Shown here one piece after another: positions 31,353 to 42,059 of a DNA stretch of 64,000 nucleotides. The notes under the pieces are model-generated. The model saw only the letters and a program-made list of their open reading frames with translations, ran no database searches and had not been told where the DNA came from. A program made the translations under genes and the position numbers. Location: assembly GCA_022606425.2 (NCBI GenBank), contig JAHDVF020000671.1:124001-188000 (forward strand). The letters are read 5' to 3'. Each line of letters starts with the position of its first letter. Position 1 is the stretch's first letter. The DNA is from Lepidostoma basale. Lineage: Eukaryota > Arthropoda > Insecta > Trichoptera > Lepidostomatidae.

Positions 31353-32139
31353 CCGTCGCGTTGCCATGTGGTCAATTGAGTTTCCACTGCCAATTTAAAG
31401 TTGATTTTCTTAAAACCTATGGACCCTAATATTATAAAAAAAAATTGTAATCCTCCATTGAAGTGTTCTCAATATTTCGTAATAAAAAAAAAGCAAAAAA
31501 TTAATTCCTTCATCCCAAAAAAAAATATTTTCTAAGACTGCCCTCACCTTCATTCGTGTTAAAGTAGAATTTGTTTTGCTAATATTTACAACTTTATAAA
31601 AAGTGACAAATACTTACTCGCTGTTTTGAACGTATTATAAATTATATCTTTGGCCTTTTCAATAGGTACGTAATAATACCGACTGTGGATGGAAACGCAG
31701 CACGTAACTTAATAATATCAGAACTGTGAAAATATTAACACTTTACCAAAAGGGACAAATATTAATACGTACTCGTTGTCTTGAACGTACTATACATTTT
31801 GCCTAGGTGCCTTTATCATACGTAAAATCTCGTAAAGTCTCGCCCCGCCGGCCGCGGCGCGCAGACAAGTTTATACCTGGTGTCCAGTTGCTCGTATGCT
31901 GTGACGCATTCCATATCAGAAATCGCATGGTTCCAGAAAAAAATTAATAATGATATGTTTTTCAAATAATCCATGTATGTTATAGATATCGATCTATTCC
32001 TAATGAAATTCCCTACAAGATGACATAAATTAAATTTTGATTCATCGAGTCATATGCTTGATATTTAGATAAAGTTAGCGGTAAACTGAATTTACCACAT
32101 GGGAGCGAGCGTTTTGTTTTGAACACGGTACGTTAAGGG
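31353..32139 (+). mobile_element. TTAA MITE copy 2
   Basis: TTAA at 31349-31352 and 32140-32143. Over 95 percent similar by eye to the copy at 22333 over the whole length; inserted in minisatellite units. Confidence 0.87.
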
Positions 32140-32654
32140 TTAAATGTAGATACATCAAAATATAAACAAAAAATAGAGCTTGTGCCTCCGACATCAAAAA
32201 AAGGTGGACACATAAAAATGTAGACATATAAAGGAAAGGGTTTTTATGACATTCATAATATATGGAAAAAAAATACATGGGGTTTTATGACTTCAATAAA
32301 TTGTGGACACATCAAAATATAAACAAAAAATTTATTCGGTTTTCCTGACAACCATCAAATGTAGACACATCAAAATATAAACGAAAAATTGAGCGTGTTT
32401 TTCCGACATCAAAAATAGGTGGACACATTAAAAAGTAAACATTACAAGTAATGGGTTTTTTATAACATCAATAAAATGTAGACACATAAAAATGTGAACC
32501 AAAATAAATGGATTTTTTTGACTTATTAAAATATTGACGGCAAACGTTTTTTTATACGTTAAAATATTGTAAAAAATGGAATGGGTTTTGATGACATCAA
32601 AAAAAGGTGTATACGAGTATGTTAAAATGTAGTCATCAAGAGGGACAGTTTTTT

Positions 32655-33175
32655 TTTAACATATTTATTTATTTATTTATTTTGTTATTGACGGAATCAA
32701 TTCCAATACATTATTCATAATACGGATAAGTTACTTAAATCTAGGAACATTTTAAAACAGTAACAGTAAACAATTAGCCTAGGACAAGTTAAGAGGATGA
32801 TCTGGAAGAGAGTAAAGAAGAAAGATTAATAGATATGTATACTAGAGATGAGCAACAAGAACACGACTGCAATTAGCTAACGACATATTTGATTATATTG
32901 TGGAAGGATTACAAGGTACAAGTAGTCTCAGTGACAAACAAATAGTAAAAGCTGCATCTGGTTTAGACAATTTAAGGGTTTGATGGAGGTCGATATTTTT
33001 TAAGTTTAGACAAAAAAGAATTTAGATTTAATCCAAAAAAATCTAAGTCTTGACAACAGTTTACAAGTCTAGTCATTCTAGGTATAGGTGCATTATATCC
33101 GTAGTTTGTTTTATGGAGATTTTCGTGAAAAAGTTTAATTTGCCTTAGATTCCGGGTGGGTACATTTTAATATTT
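32655..33175. mobile_element. Unassigned insertion in the minisatellite
   Basis: Non-satellite DNA that starts with an (ATTT)n tract (32665-32682) and ends near GATTCCGGGTGGGTACATTT. The A/T-rich tail at the left suggests a minus-strand non-LTR 3' end; codons are too decayed to name. Confidence 0.4.
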
Positions 33176-33799
33176 TAGAAGAATGAATGTTTTCTGTGAC
33201 ATCACAGTATTGAATTAAAAGGAACGTGTTACGTGTGTTGAACACATTAAAATAAAATGAAAAAGAACACATTGAAATTAAAAAAATAAAAATAAAAGTT
33301 AAAAAAAAAAAAATTTTCTAACATCAATTAAATGTTGACACATCAAAATATAAATAAAAAATGAAACGTTTTTCTCTGACATCATAAATAGGTGGACACA
33401 TTAAAATGTGGACATAAAAAGGAATAGGTTTTCCTGGCTTATTAAAATGTGGATAAAAAGGGGATAGGTTTTTATGACTTAGTAAAATGTTAACAAAAAA
33501 GGAAGGGGTTTTCCTTACATCAATAAAATGTGGATTAAAAAGAGTGTGGGCTTTTATGATTATGTGAAATGTTGACAAAAAAGGCATGGGTTTTTCCGAC
33601 ATTCAAATATAGACAAAAACAGGAACGTGCTTTTCTGACATCAAACATTAAAATGTGGAGAAACAAAGAAAGTTTTTCTGACTTATTTAAATGTTGACAA
33701 AAAAAGGATTAGGTTTTTCCGATATCAATAATTTATGGACACATTTAAGTGTGGACAGAAACAAAAGGCGTTTTTATTACTTAGTAAAATGTGGACAAA

Positions 33800-34668
33800 A
33801 TCCTGAAGACTGTCTTCGCCTCCAGTCGGACATCAATAATATTGTTAACTGGAGTCATAGTAATCAAATGCAATTCAATGTCTCTAAATGCGTTATGCTA
33901 TCATTTACTAGAGCATTGAGAACTGTATATCATAGATACACAATGAACAACCAGCAACTGGCACATGTATCTACGATGAAGGATCTCGGAATCATCTATG
34001 AGAGTAGGCTGACTTTTCGTGCACATATCGAGAGGATTTGTGGCATTGCACTGAGGATGTTGGGGTTCATCGTCCGGACCGGAAGAGTTTTCAGGGATCC
34101 CAATGTGCTCAGAGTCCTATACAACGCATTGGTTCGGAGCAGGCTCGAGAGTGGTTCTGTGATATGGAGTCCTCACGAGGCGAGATATTCCGTTATGCTG
34201 GAGAGGGTTCAGAAAAAATTTCTGAGGTATCTCTACATGAGGGAGTATGGTAGTTATCCGTGGCTCTATCCCACGGCATTTATTCTGGGATACTTTGAGA
34301 ACTCGGCCGTACTGGAGGATGTTGGTCTTTTTGTCCCCGATAGATATCTCCGACAGCGACAGCACAGATTGTTTTACCTACCGGCCGCCAGAACCAATCT
34401 GCCTCTGGTGACACCGGTGGGAAGAGCAATTAGTCTGCTGAACGCGGTCTCCTCGGAGATCGACGTCTTTCATGTTAGTGAAAGTACGTTCAGGGGGCAA
34501 ATACTATTGACTTTAGAAAGTATCTTGTCTTCCTAATGTCGAACCATCTCTAATGCGTTCCTGGTACTTTGTTGTATTATAATAATATTTTACCTGTACT
34601 TAATAGATGCCTTAAATATTTTCCTGTTTGTAATGTCTATTGAGTTAATAAACTGATTTGATTTGAAA
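33800..34668 (+). mobile_element. JK-1 non-LTR retrotransposon, 5'-truncated, internal deletion
   Basis: The ORF to 34536 holds DCLRLQSDINNIVNWSHSNQ, VSKCVMLSFTR, MKDLGIIYESRLTFRAHIER, ERVQKKFLRYLYMREYGSYP and RYLRQRQHRLFYLPAARTNL, ending TLESILSS. Compared with 43259-43675, about 72 bp are missing at 34290 (from ATGCTCGG to ATTAGG) between two GGGA repeats, keeping the frame. The 3'UTR ends CTGATTTGATTTGAAAA. Confidence 0.82.
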
Positions 34669-34739
34669 AAAGGAATGGGTATATTTGGGTTATTTTTTTA
34701 ATTTTAATGTTTTATTAAAGTATTTAGGAGATTTTTTTT

Positions 34740-34870
34740 GTATTAGTCTTTTCTGTGTGTAGTTTTTATTATATATTTACACCTGAAGATGGAGAAATCC
34801 TAAAAAAAATCATTTATTTAATATTTTGTGGATAATACACAAAGTTATTTTCAATTTTTAAAGTGAATTA
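34740..34870 (+). mobile_element. Degenerate PLE-A pLTR
   Basis: ACACCTGAAGATGGAGAAATCC then AAAAAAAATC in place of GAAACATGTC; GTGGATAATAC and AGTTATTTTCAA follow. Stem II and the GAAA of the hammerhead are lost. Confidence 0.5.
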
Positions 34871-35370
34871 ATTCGTTTTATTAAATTTTTAATTAAAGTG
34901 ACATCTGTTGTTTTAAAAAAAATCTAATCAATTAATCCCATTATCAAATCTTCGTTGTTTCTAAAAAAAACTATTTCTATCAGGAAATCCGATTATAAAA
35001 TTTAAGACTGTATAATTTCATTAAAATAATTTTTTTTAAATGTTTGGTTTTATTGAAATATAATAAACATTTCACAGGATGCAACATTTATTGTACATTT
35101 GAAAAATGACCGGAAAAAGGCTAGACATGTCGTTTCCATAAAATAATATAATATTTTTATTCAAAAGACGTTCAATTCAATTCGTTTTAACAAATTACAA
35201 AATTAAAATTAAATCGGCTGTTTTAAAAAACGTTTTCATATCAAGAAATCCCATTTTAAAATTTTAAAATTTAATCATGTATAATTTTATTAAAATAAAA
35301 TAATAAAAAGGCTTTGCAAAATATAACTTTTTCAGTATATTTGATAATGCCTTAAAAAGGCGACACATTT
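34870..35370. repeat. AT-rich DNA with a roughly 260-bp imperfect direct repeat
   Basis: ATCAGGAAATCCGATTATAAA at 34980 and ATCAAGAAATCCCATTTTAAA at 35240 start similar stretches. A third related piece (TTTGATAATGCCTTTAAAA) lies at 36007. No coding signal. Confidence 0.4.
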
Positions 35371-35374
35371 ATTT

Positions 35375-35960
35375 TAAGGGTTGGTGCTGGGAATAAAATA
35401 AATGGCGTACTCAAAGTCATTACTGCAAATAGAAATATATCCACAGAAGCAAAGATGGCAGTACACAATGGAGTTCTAGTGCCAACCCTCATGTATGGAA
35501 GTGAAGCTTGGAGCTGGCAAAAGAAGGATGAAAGCAGGATAAACGCCGTAGAAATGAGATCACTCAGAAGAATGTGCGGAAAAACGTTGTATGATAGAAT
35601 ACCAAACAATGAAATAAGAGAGAAATGTAAGGCAGATGACTGCATCATGGATAAAATTAAAAAAAGGATCCCTGAGATGGTTTGGACATATGGAACGAAT
35701 GGATGAGAGTAGAATGGTTAAAAAGTTGTACACAAGCAGCGTGAGTGGAAAAAGAAGCCAAAAAAACATGGCATGACCAAATTAATCAATTACTAAAAGG
35801 CGGCCACATTCGAAGTCGGAATAATCGACGTGCGTGCATGGTACGATGTATGAATGAAGAGGAAGCCCGAAAGGTATGCCAGGACAGAGCATTGTGACGA
35901 TCCATCCTCTCTGCCTACCCTTCCGGAGAAATGGCGTGATGGTTAGTTAGTTAGTTAGTT
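35375..35960 (+). mobile_element. RTE-1 copy with small internal deletion
   Basis: Contains NGVLVPTLMYGSEAWSWQKK, SLRRMCGKTLYDRIPNNEIR and KADDCIMDKIKK, then frameshifts. GRPRKTWHDQ is shortened to KKTWHDQ by a deletion near 35758. (GTTA)n tail at 35941-35960. Confidence 0.8.
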
Positions 35961-36055
35961 TAATAATAAAACGACTTCCCAGAATTTATTATAACATTTT
36001 CAGTTAATTTGATAATGCCTTTAAAAAAAATTCGCATGGTGTGTGATTATACTGT

Positions 36056-36169
36056 TTACTGTTGTTTTTTTTTTATCACACATACATAATACCTAAGTGT
36101 AGCGCACCACAGTTTGACAAACCATGTCACCTCTTCTTTGGGTGGGGCAACTTTTTTACTTTCGGTCAT
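36056..36169 (-). CDS. Possible 37-codon ORF or exon, unproven
   Basis: Starts MTESKKVAPPKEEVTWFVKL and stops at 36056. The first 25 codons look protein-like (charged, proline-containing, with an aromatic cluster) in otherwise AT-rich DNA. No neighbouring exon is evident. It may be chance. Confidence 0.18.
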   Translation of the reverse strand: MTESKKVAPPKEEVTWFVKLWCATLRYYVCVIKKKQQ

Positions 36170-36429
36170 AAATTTAATGAGTTATTTATGTACATATTTC
36201 TTTTTTAAAAACCGATATGAGGATGCGTTAAAATTTATAAAGATATCCCAGAGAAAGTCAGAAGTGAGCAGAACACGAACAAATTTAAAAAAGAGTTAAA
36301 TAAATATGTAACCAAAATGTTACATTATATTAATATGTAGATTATTATACTTAATTGTTTAAACGTTTATATTAGAACATGGGTTTATATACATGTGAAT
36401 TATTTAAAATGTATAAACATCCAAACAAT

Positions 36430-36925
36430 GCAAGCGGAACCACATAAAATAAGTGCAGTGGGCCCTTTCATGGCTCTATTTGGGAAAGCTCGGAACCAAT
36501 TCTCTACAGCTTCGAAAAGATGGACATCTAATAACCCATTTCTCCAGATTAATTAGGGGATACTTCGAGAACTCGGCCGTACTGGAGGATGTTGGTCTTT
36601 TTATCCCCGATAGATATCTCCGACAGCGACAGCACAGATTGTTTTACCTACCAGCCGCCAGAACAAATCTGCCTCTGGTGACACCGGTGGGAAGAGCAAT
36701 TAGTCTGCTGAACGCGGTCTCCTCGGAAATCGACGTCTTTCATGTTAGTGAAAGTACGTTCAGGGGACAAATACTCTTGACTTTGGAAAGTATCTTGTCT
36801 TCCTAATGTCGAACCATCACTAATGCTTTCCTGGTATTATGTTGTATGTGTATAATATCTTACCTGTATTCAATAGATGCCTTAAACATTTATGCAATGT
36901 CTTTTGAGTAAATAAACTGATTTGA
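36430..36925 (+). mobile_element. JK-1 3' end
   Basis: From GKLGTNSLQLRKDGHLITHF through RYLRQRQHRLFYLPAARTNL to TLESILSS at 36806. The 3'UTR ends AATAAACTGATTTGATT. Keeps the segment deleted in the 34-kb copy. Confidence 0.82.
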
Positions 36926-37114
36926 TTCTTTGAGCTGATACGTGAACGTCGTTTTGAAGTGAAGTGAATAGTTTAGGTGATAAGGGCACTATATGAGATT
37001 TACCATAATTCCCAACAGTTATTATGTTCAAACAATCTGTCGTGTACAAAAGAAACAGATAAATAAAATTAAAAAAACTACTTAAAAGCCGACGTTAATT
37101 AGATTTTTACTTAC

Positions 37115-37202
37115 TCGGTACTCGGTTTAGACCGTAAAAGACACTTGCAGAAGATTTCTCCAGCTTCCGGGCATTATCATAAAACCAGCATCGATGTATC
37201 AT
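37115..37202 (-). CDS. Candidate first coding exon of an unknown gene
   Basis: A minus ORF of 29 codons, starting MIHRCWFYDNARKLEKSS and ending GLNRVP, runs into a consensus donor A|GTAAGT in phase 1. About 120 bp upstream is CGCCATTTTGACATTG, a motif seen near transcription starts of many insect housekeeping genes. No second exon was found to the left before the repeats, so this remains a candidate. Confidence 0.3.
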
Positions 37203-37489
37203 TCTCACGTACGATTTAACACAATCAAACAATATCTTACTCTTAAATAATTACTTCCAAATTGTAAAATATCCACACTCGACACAAGGTTCATTATTAA
37301 TTTCAAGACTTCAATGTCAAAATGGCGTTTTAGTTTGCAGTTTGTGCAACAGATGGTGTTATAGCGAAAATGTACGAAAATGTAAAAAAATATAACCTTT
37401 AAAAATGAAAGTCAAAATTATTATTTAGATATAATATAATATTTACTGAAGTGAAACGTGGAACTGGCAAAAGAAAAATTAAATAATAA

Positions 37490-37990
37490 TTAAATAAAAC
37501 GATGTTTTTTAACTACTTCCACTTTTGTCTTTATTTAGACAGCCAACCGAATAAGGCGCGGCCAACCTTACGGACCAAGAACTATAACATATAATATTTA
37601 AATTCAGTAATAATTTAAACAAAATTACCATTTTTTCAAACATTATATATGAATATGTAAGAGATAATAAAAATTAAAACCCATTGTATTAAACACGAAC
37701 CTCCAAGAATACCTGTAATATCAATAGTTAAATTCAGAAAAATTTTACATAAATATATGAAGATTATTTTTGTATAGAATCATGTTTACCACCCCTGATC
37801 TGTATGTATATAAAGGACTAAGTTTACAATAGTGTTACCAGTCTGTCGATGCCAGCGAGTCTGGCGAAACCGGTCGCTGTCTAAATAAAGACAAAAGTGG
37901 AAGTAGTTAAAAAACATCGTTTTATTTAATTATTATTTAAAATGAACTTCCATCAAGAGATTTCAGTAAAATCATTTGATTATCAGAAAA
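37490..37990 (+). mobile_element. PLE-B pLTR with inverted end
   Basis: AACGATGTTTTTTAACTAC...CTTTATTTAGACAG (37498-37543) is the inverted copy of 37876-37925. Between them lie AT-rich DNA, TATATAAAGGACTAAG and the hammerhead-like motif. After the right end comes ATGAACTTCCATCAAGAG, similar to ATGAACTTCTACCACGAA at 55636, suggesting a conserved ORF start (MNF-x-x-EIS). Confidence 0.6.
37839..37879 (+). ncRNA. Hammerhead-like motif, PLE-B variant
   Basis: Stem I CAGT/GCTG, core CTGTCGA instead of CTGANGA, stem II GCCAG/CTGGC, GAA, self-complementary stem III ACCGGT, cleavage base C37875. The same A-to-T core change is in the 19.4-kb copy, so it is a family feature; activity is doubtful. Confidence 0.5.
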
Positions 37991-38009
37991 ATAAAAGTTG
38001 AATAAATGC

Positions 38010-38530
38010 AGTATAAATGAAATCTTCTTCTTCTTCAGCTTATCGCCGTCCACTCCTGGACGAAAGCCTCCTCCATGTCCCTCCATGTCGATCTCTCCTG
38101 CGCAGTCTGCATCCATAGCACCCCAGCTAATCGTTCCAGGTCATCCCTCCACCTCATTTGTGGTCTTCCTACTCTTCTTCTCTCGGTCTCCAATTCAGCA
38201 GTATTTTGGTCCGTCTTTCGTCTGCAGCTCTAGCGACATGCCCTGCCCATTTCCATTTTAATGTCCTTACCCGGTGACTCTTGTTTTATCACTCACCGTT
38301 TCGTTCCTGACTCTATCTCTAAGGGACAGGCCTAGAATGGCTCTCTCCATCGCTCGCTGCATGACTCTTAGTCTCTCTGCACTGTGCTTTGTCAGAGTGG
38401 CAGTTTCAAGACCATAAGTACTTACTGGCAGAACACAAGCTTCATACACTTTCCTCTTCAAGTTGATGGGTGTTTTTTTTATTTTTAATGTGTATCCCAG
38501 TTTCCCAAAGGCGGCAGAACTAAAACGAAA
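38010..38530 (-). mobile_element. RTE-4 3' end with (GAA)n tail
   Basis: Minus codons: FGKLGYTLKIKKTPINLKRK, VYEACVLPVSTYGLETATLT, RVMQRAMERAILGLSLRDRV and WKWAGHVARAADERR. (TTC)n on the plus strand at 38025-38037. Related to 44617-45215. Confidence 0.75.
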
Positions 38531-38572
38531 AATCGGACTAAGTTGGGCTGCCTTTGGGAAACTGGGATACAT
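38490..38572. repeat. 21-bp perfect inverted repeat inside a retroelement junction
   Basis: GTATCCCAGTTTCCCAAAGGC (38491) and GCCTTTGGGAAACTGGGATAC (38551) flank about 40 bp. The second arm is an inverted copy of the RTE-4 codons FGKLGY. Confidence 0.8.
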
Positions 38573-38574
38573 AT

Positions 38575-39110
38575 AAATGAAATATATAAGATGAATTCGT
38601 AGAAAATCTGAGTATGATAAAGTGTCAAATGCATGTATAAGAAGTGTATGTACAAATGGAAATGTAAAGAACAAAATAATGATAGGATTATTGATCGTTT
38701 GGACACACGAAAATATGTAATTAATGAAGAAATATTGGTAAAATGTAAACGGAACTAGAAATATAGACCGAGGAAAACGTCATCATCAGCCGTCTGTCAT
38801 CCACTGCTGAATGTAGGCCTCTCCCAAAGCCCTCCACCGCCCCCTATCCATTGCCGCTCCCATCCATCCATGTCCAGCAATCCTCTTCAGATCGTCGGTC
38901 CAGCGGGCAGGGGGACGTCCAACTCTACGGAATCCTGTACGCGGTCTCCACTCCAGAACCCGTCTTCCCCATCGGCTGTCGGTTCTCCGACAGATATGGC
39001 CAGCCCACCGCCACTTCAGCCCGCCTATCCGTAAAGCCACCTGAGGAAAACGTGGCACTATCAAATAAATCAAATATTGAATGTCGGCCACGTGAGGAGT
39101 CAGCGAAATA
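38575..39110 (+). mobile_element. RTE-1 relic split by an RTE-4-like insertion
   Basis: 38575-38780 and 39043-39110 are continuous in RTE-1 (CGAGGAAAACGT then GGCAC-ATCAAATAAATC and the VGHV-x-SQR region). Highly mutated. Confidence 0.7.
38781..39042 (-). mobile_element. RTE-4-like insertion with 11-bp TSD
   Basis: The minus ORF reads LRIGGLKWRWAGHICRRTDS, RWGRRVLEWRPR, VGRPPARWTDDLKRIAG and ALGEAYIQQWM. GAGGAAAACGT flanks it (38770-38780 and 39043-39053). The tail is a (GAT)-like run at 38781-38788. Confidence 0.88.
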
Positions 39111-39117
39111 ACGGAAA

Positions 39118-39432
39118 AAATACGACCTCAATTTTTCCTACTTAGAATGAGGCCAACTTTTAATATTTGATCAATTTGGTCACGTCGTGCTTTCCTTGGT
39201 CTTCCACGGCCTCTATTTCTACTCACACTGCTTGTGTACATCATTTTAACCATTTTTTCCTGGCCCATTCGTTCCATATGTCCAAACCATCTTTTTTTCA
39301 GGAATCATTTTTTAATTTTACTTATATTGCAATCATCGACCTAATATTTTTTTATTGTTATCATTTTTACGGCATTTATCCTACTTTCATACTTCTTCTG
39401 CCAGCTCCAAGCTTCGCTTCCATACACAAGTA
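39118..39432 (-). mobile_element. RTE-1-related fragment
   Basis: The reverse complement contains SEAWSWQKKY-like codons, a WFGHMERM-GQEK stretch and GRGRPRKARRDQID. The sequence has diverged from the main RTE-1 group. Confidence 0.6.
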
Positions 39433-39434
39433 TT

Positions 39435-39706
39435 ATTATTCTTCCTTATTGTAGACCTATGTGGTCTATTCTCCAGAGTGTTGCTCCTCCTGTGAGGTAG
39501 ATTCCCAGCTGCCCTTTCATCTTTTAGGTCTTCCACGAGGACGAGTCCCACGAGGTTGATAATGCAATGCAATATAGGGGAGTCTGGCGGTGTCCATTAT
39601 TTGAACATGACCGTACCAGTTCCTTTTTCGCTGTCTGGTCCATCTTATAATATCCTCAACCTCACATATATCTCTTATTCTGGTGTTCCTCACGCGAACC
39701 CTCAAT
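39435..39706 (-). mobile_element. RTE-3 fragment
   Basis: Minus codons RVRNTRIRDICEVEDIIRWT, RQRKRNWYGHVQ and RGTRPRGRPKR, preceded on the element's 3' side by frameshifted KDERAAGNLPHRR codons. Serves as the uninterrupted reference for 4080-4790. Confidence 0.75.
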
Positions 39707-42059
39707 ATATAAGGTTCCCACCACCACCCGAGACTGTTATAGGACGCAGCGACGCCCTTTCGTCAGTCTCGCTGCACTATCTAGGCCTGTTCCTTGTCCA
39801 TCCGGAACTTACGTTAATTTAATTTAGCCTTTTCTTGTCATCAATCAAAAGGGTGACAGACCACATTTAATCTATTCTTTTAACCTTATATATCTCCCGC
39901 GCGGCCTCACATCTCTTTATTATTAAATAAAATCAGAAATAAATATTATATAAAGCACACCTTAAATTAGTAAAAAAAAAAAAAAAACACATTAAAATGA
40001 TATAAAACACACATTAATTCACAATACACAATAGGACAAATATATAACAAACTAAATTTTAAAACAAGAAGAAGATGGTGTATGAGAGAGGCGGGAAGAT
40101 GTTAAGTAAGAATGAATAAATTGGGATGGGATGGATGGAGGACAGGTTTTAGAAAGAGCAGAAATGAATAAAAAAAAACATTATTTATAAAAGACACATT
40201 ATAAACAGAAAAGTAGATCAGAACACACCCACCAAGGGGCAGTGTAGACTTCCGGTCAAAACAAAACCAATGAACAGGAGCCAGTGGCAACATCCATGAG
40301 CAGCAACTCAGGGGCGCAGAAACAGAAAACAAAACTCAAATGCACAAAACTATTGTAACAATCATAGCGAACATACTATTCATAATTATCACAATAATTA
40401 TAATAGCAATAATACCATAATAATAACATAACCAAAGACAAAGATAATAATAATCATTTATTTATAACTATCAAAGTAATCAAAATAGCAATAATAACAC
40501 AACCAAAAACAAAGACAATTTTTAATAAATAATGCCAAATAATTTATAGAAACAACAACACGGCACGAGAACCCTCAGTGTCTTGCCTGCTATCGTCCTC
40601 AGTGTATTCATTTCGGAAGTCCTCAAAACTTTTTTGATCGCTGTGTCTGCCCTTGCTTTGACGCCATATGTTATTATTGGTCTTACGCATGCTTTATAGA
40701 TTCTCATCTTTCTCTTAATGGCCATGTCTTTGTTTTTCCATATTGTTGATTTTAGAGCCCCAGAGAATGCAGCTGCCTTGTTGGCTTGTATTTCTGCCCG
40801 CAAATCAGCTCCCCCTACCAGGTCTATGCCTAGATACTTGATGATCCTGACCTGTTCTATGGGTTGATTTTCTATAGCCAGGTTACATGTTTTGGGTGTT
40901 TTGGAAAAGGTCATACATTTTGTTTTTTCGATGGAGATCGTCATGTTGTATTTCTTACAGGCGTGATGTAGTCTGTCTAGAATTGTTTGTAGGTCATTAT
41001 TGTTTTCAGCTATGATTATAGCATCATAACAGACCACATTGACAATTTGCTCTTCCATCCTATATCCAAGTTGTAGCCATTGGGTCTCCTCTATAAGTTT
41101 GTCCATTATCAGATTGAACAGAAAAGGGTAAATAATAAATACACATAATAAAATATCAGTTTTTTTTTTTTTTATTGCATAACATGTTTCGCCTTGCTTG
41201 AGCATTATCAAAAGAGAAAGTCAGAAGAATCGACATGCGTGTGTGACTCGCTGTATGAATATGGAAGAAACCAAAAAGATGTGTCAGTGATAGGCAGTGA
41301 AAAGTGTGACTGTCCATTATCTCTGCCTACCCTTTTGGGGAAACGGCGTGATGATTTGTTGTTGTTGTTGTTGTTGCTGTTGTTGTTGTTGTTGATGGTG
41401 TTGTTCGCTATGATTATTACAATAGTTTTGTGCATTTTAGTTTTGTTTTCTGTTTCTGCGCCCCTGAGTTGCTGCTCATGGATGTTGCCACTGGCTCCTG
41501 TTCATTGGTTTTGTTTTGACCGAAAGTCTACACTGCCCCTTGGTGAGTGTGTTCTGATCTACTTTTCTGTTTTTAATGTGTCTTTTTATATATACTGTTT
41601 TTTTTTTTAATTCATTTCTGCTCTTTCTAAAACCTGTCCTCCATCCATCCCATCCCAATTTATTCATTCTTACTTAACATTTTCCCGCCTCCCTCATACA
41701 CTATCTTCTTCCTGTTTTAAAATTTAGTTTGTTATATATTTGTCCTATTGTGTATTAATGTGTGTTTTATATAATTTTAATGTGTTTTTTTTTTACTAAT
41801 TTAAGGTGTGCTTTATATAATATTGACTTCTGATTTTATTTAATAATAAAGAGATGTGAGGCCGCGCGGGAGATATATAAGGTTAAAAGAATAGATTAAA
41901 TGTGGTCTGTCACCCTTTTGATTGATGACAAGAAAAGGCTAAATTAAATTAACGTAAGTCCCGGATGGACAAGAAACAGGCCTAGATAGTGCAGCGAGAC
42001 TGACGAAAGGGCGTCGCTGCGTTCTATAACAGTCTCGGGTGGTGGTGGGAACCTTATAT
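39707..42059. repeat. 2.35-kb foldback structure with about 660-bp inverted arms
   Basis: The left arm 39707-40372 and right arm 41402-42059 are near-identical inverted copies: outer ends ATATAAGGTTCCCACCACCA, inner ends near CATAGCGAACA. The arms contain a GAGACTG/CAGTCTC hairpin, GCCGCGCGGG and TGAACAGGAGCCAGTGGCAA. The 1-kb centre holds an RT fragment and a GTT tract. ORFs within the arms are not conserved between frames. Confidence 0.85.
40545..41205 (-). mobile_element. RTE-3-type reverse transcriptase fragment
   Basis: Minus codons FLFNLIMDKLIEETQWLQLG, YRMEEQIVNVVCYDA (a degraded YADD), TISIEKTKCMTFSKTPKTCN, IIKYLGIDLVGGADLRAEIQ and SEMNTLRTIAGKTLR. Open over about 200 codons, truncated at both ends. 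Confidence 0.78.

Larger units (their letters stand above)
28530..33795. repeat. AT-rich degenerate minisatellite, interrupted by several insertions
   Basis: Loose 55-70 bp units built from AAAATGTGGACACATTAAAA, a G-run variant of AAAAAAGGAATGGGTTTT and CTGACATCAAT recur at 28560-28915, 29640-30316, 31031-31345, 32144-32655 and 33175-33795. ORFs across it are fortuitous. RTE-1 (twice), a TTAA MITE and another element are inserted. Confidence 0.8.

Noticed and set aside
33691..34536. Host gene of 281 residues
   Set aside because: Codons 1-35 come from the minisatellite and the rest is the JK-1 reverse-transcriptase end.
39707..39830. HDV-like ribozyme at a retroelement end
   Set aside because: I looked for the nested double-pseudoknot order of HDV-like ribozymes; the pairing strands are in the wrong order (a simple hairpin closed by GGTTCC/GGAAC).
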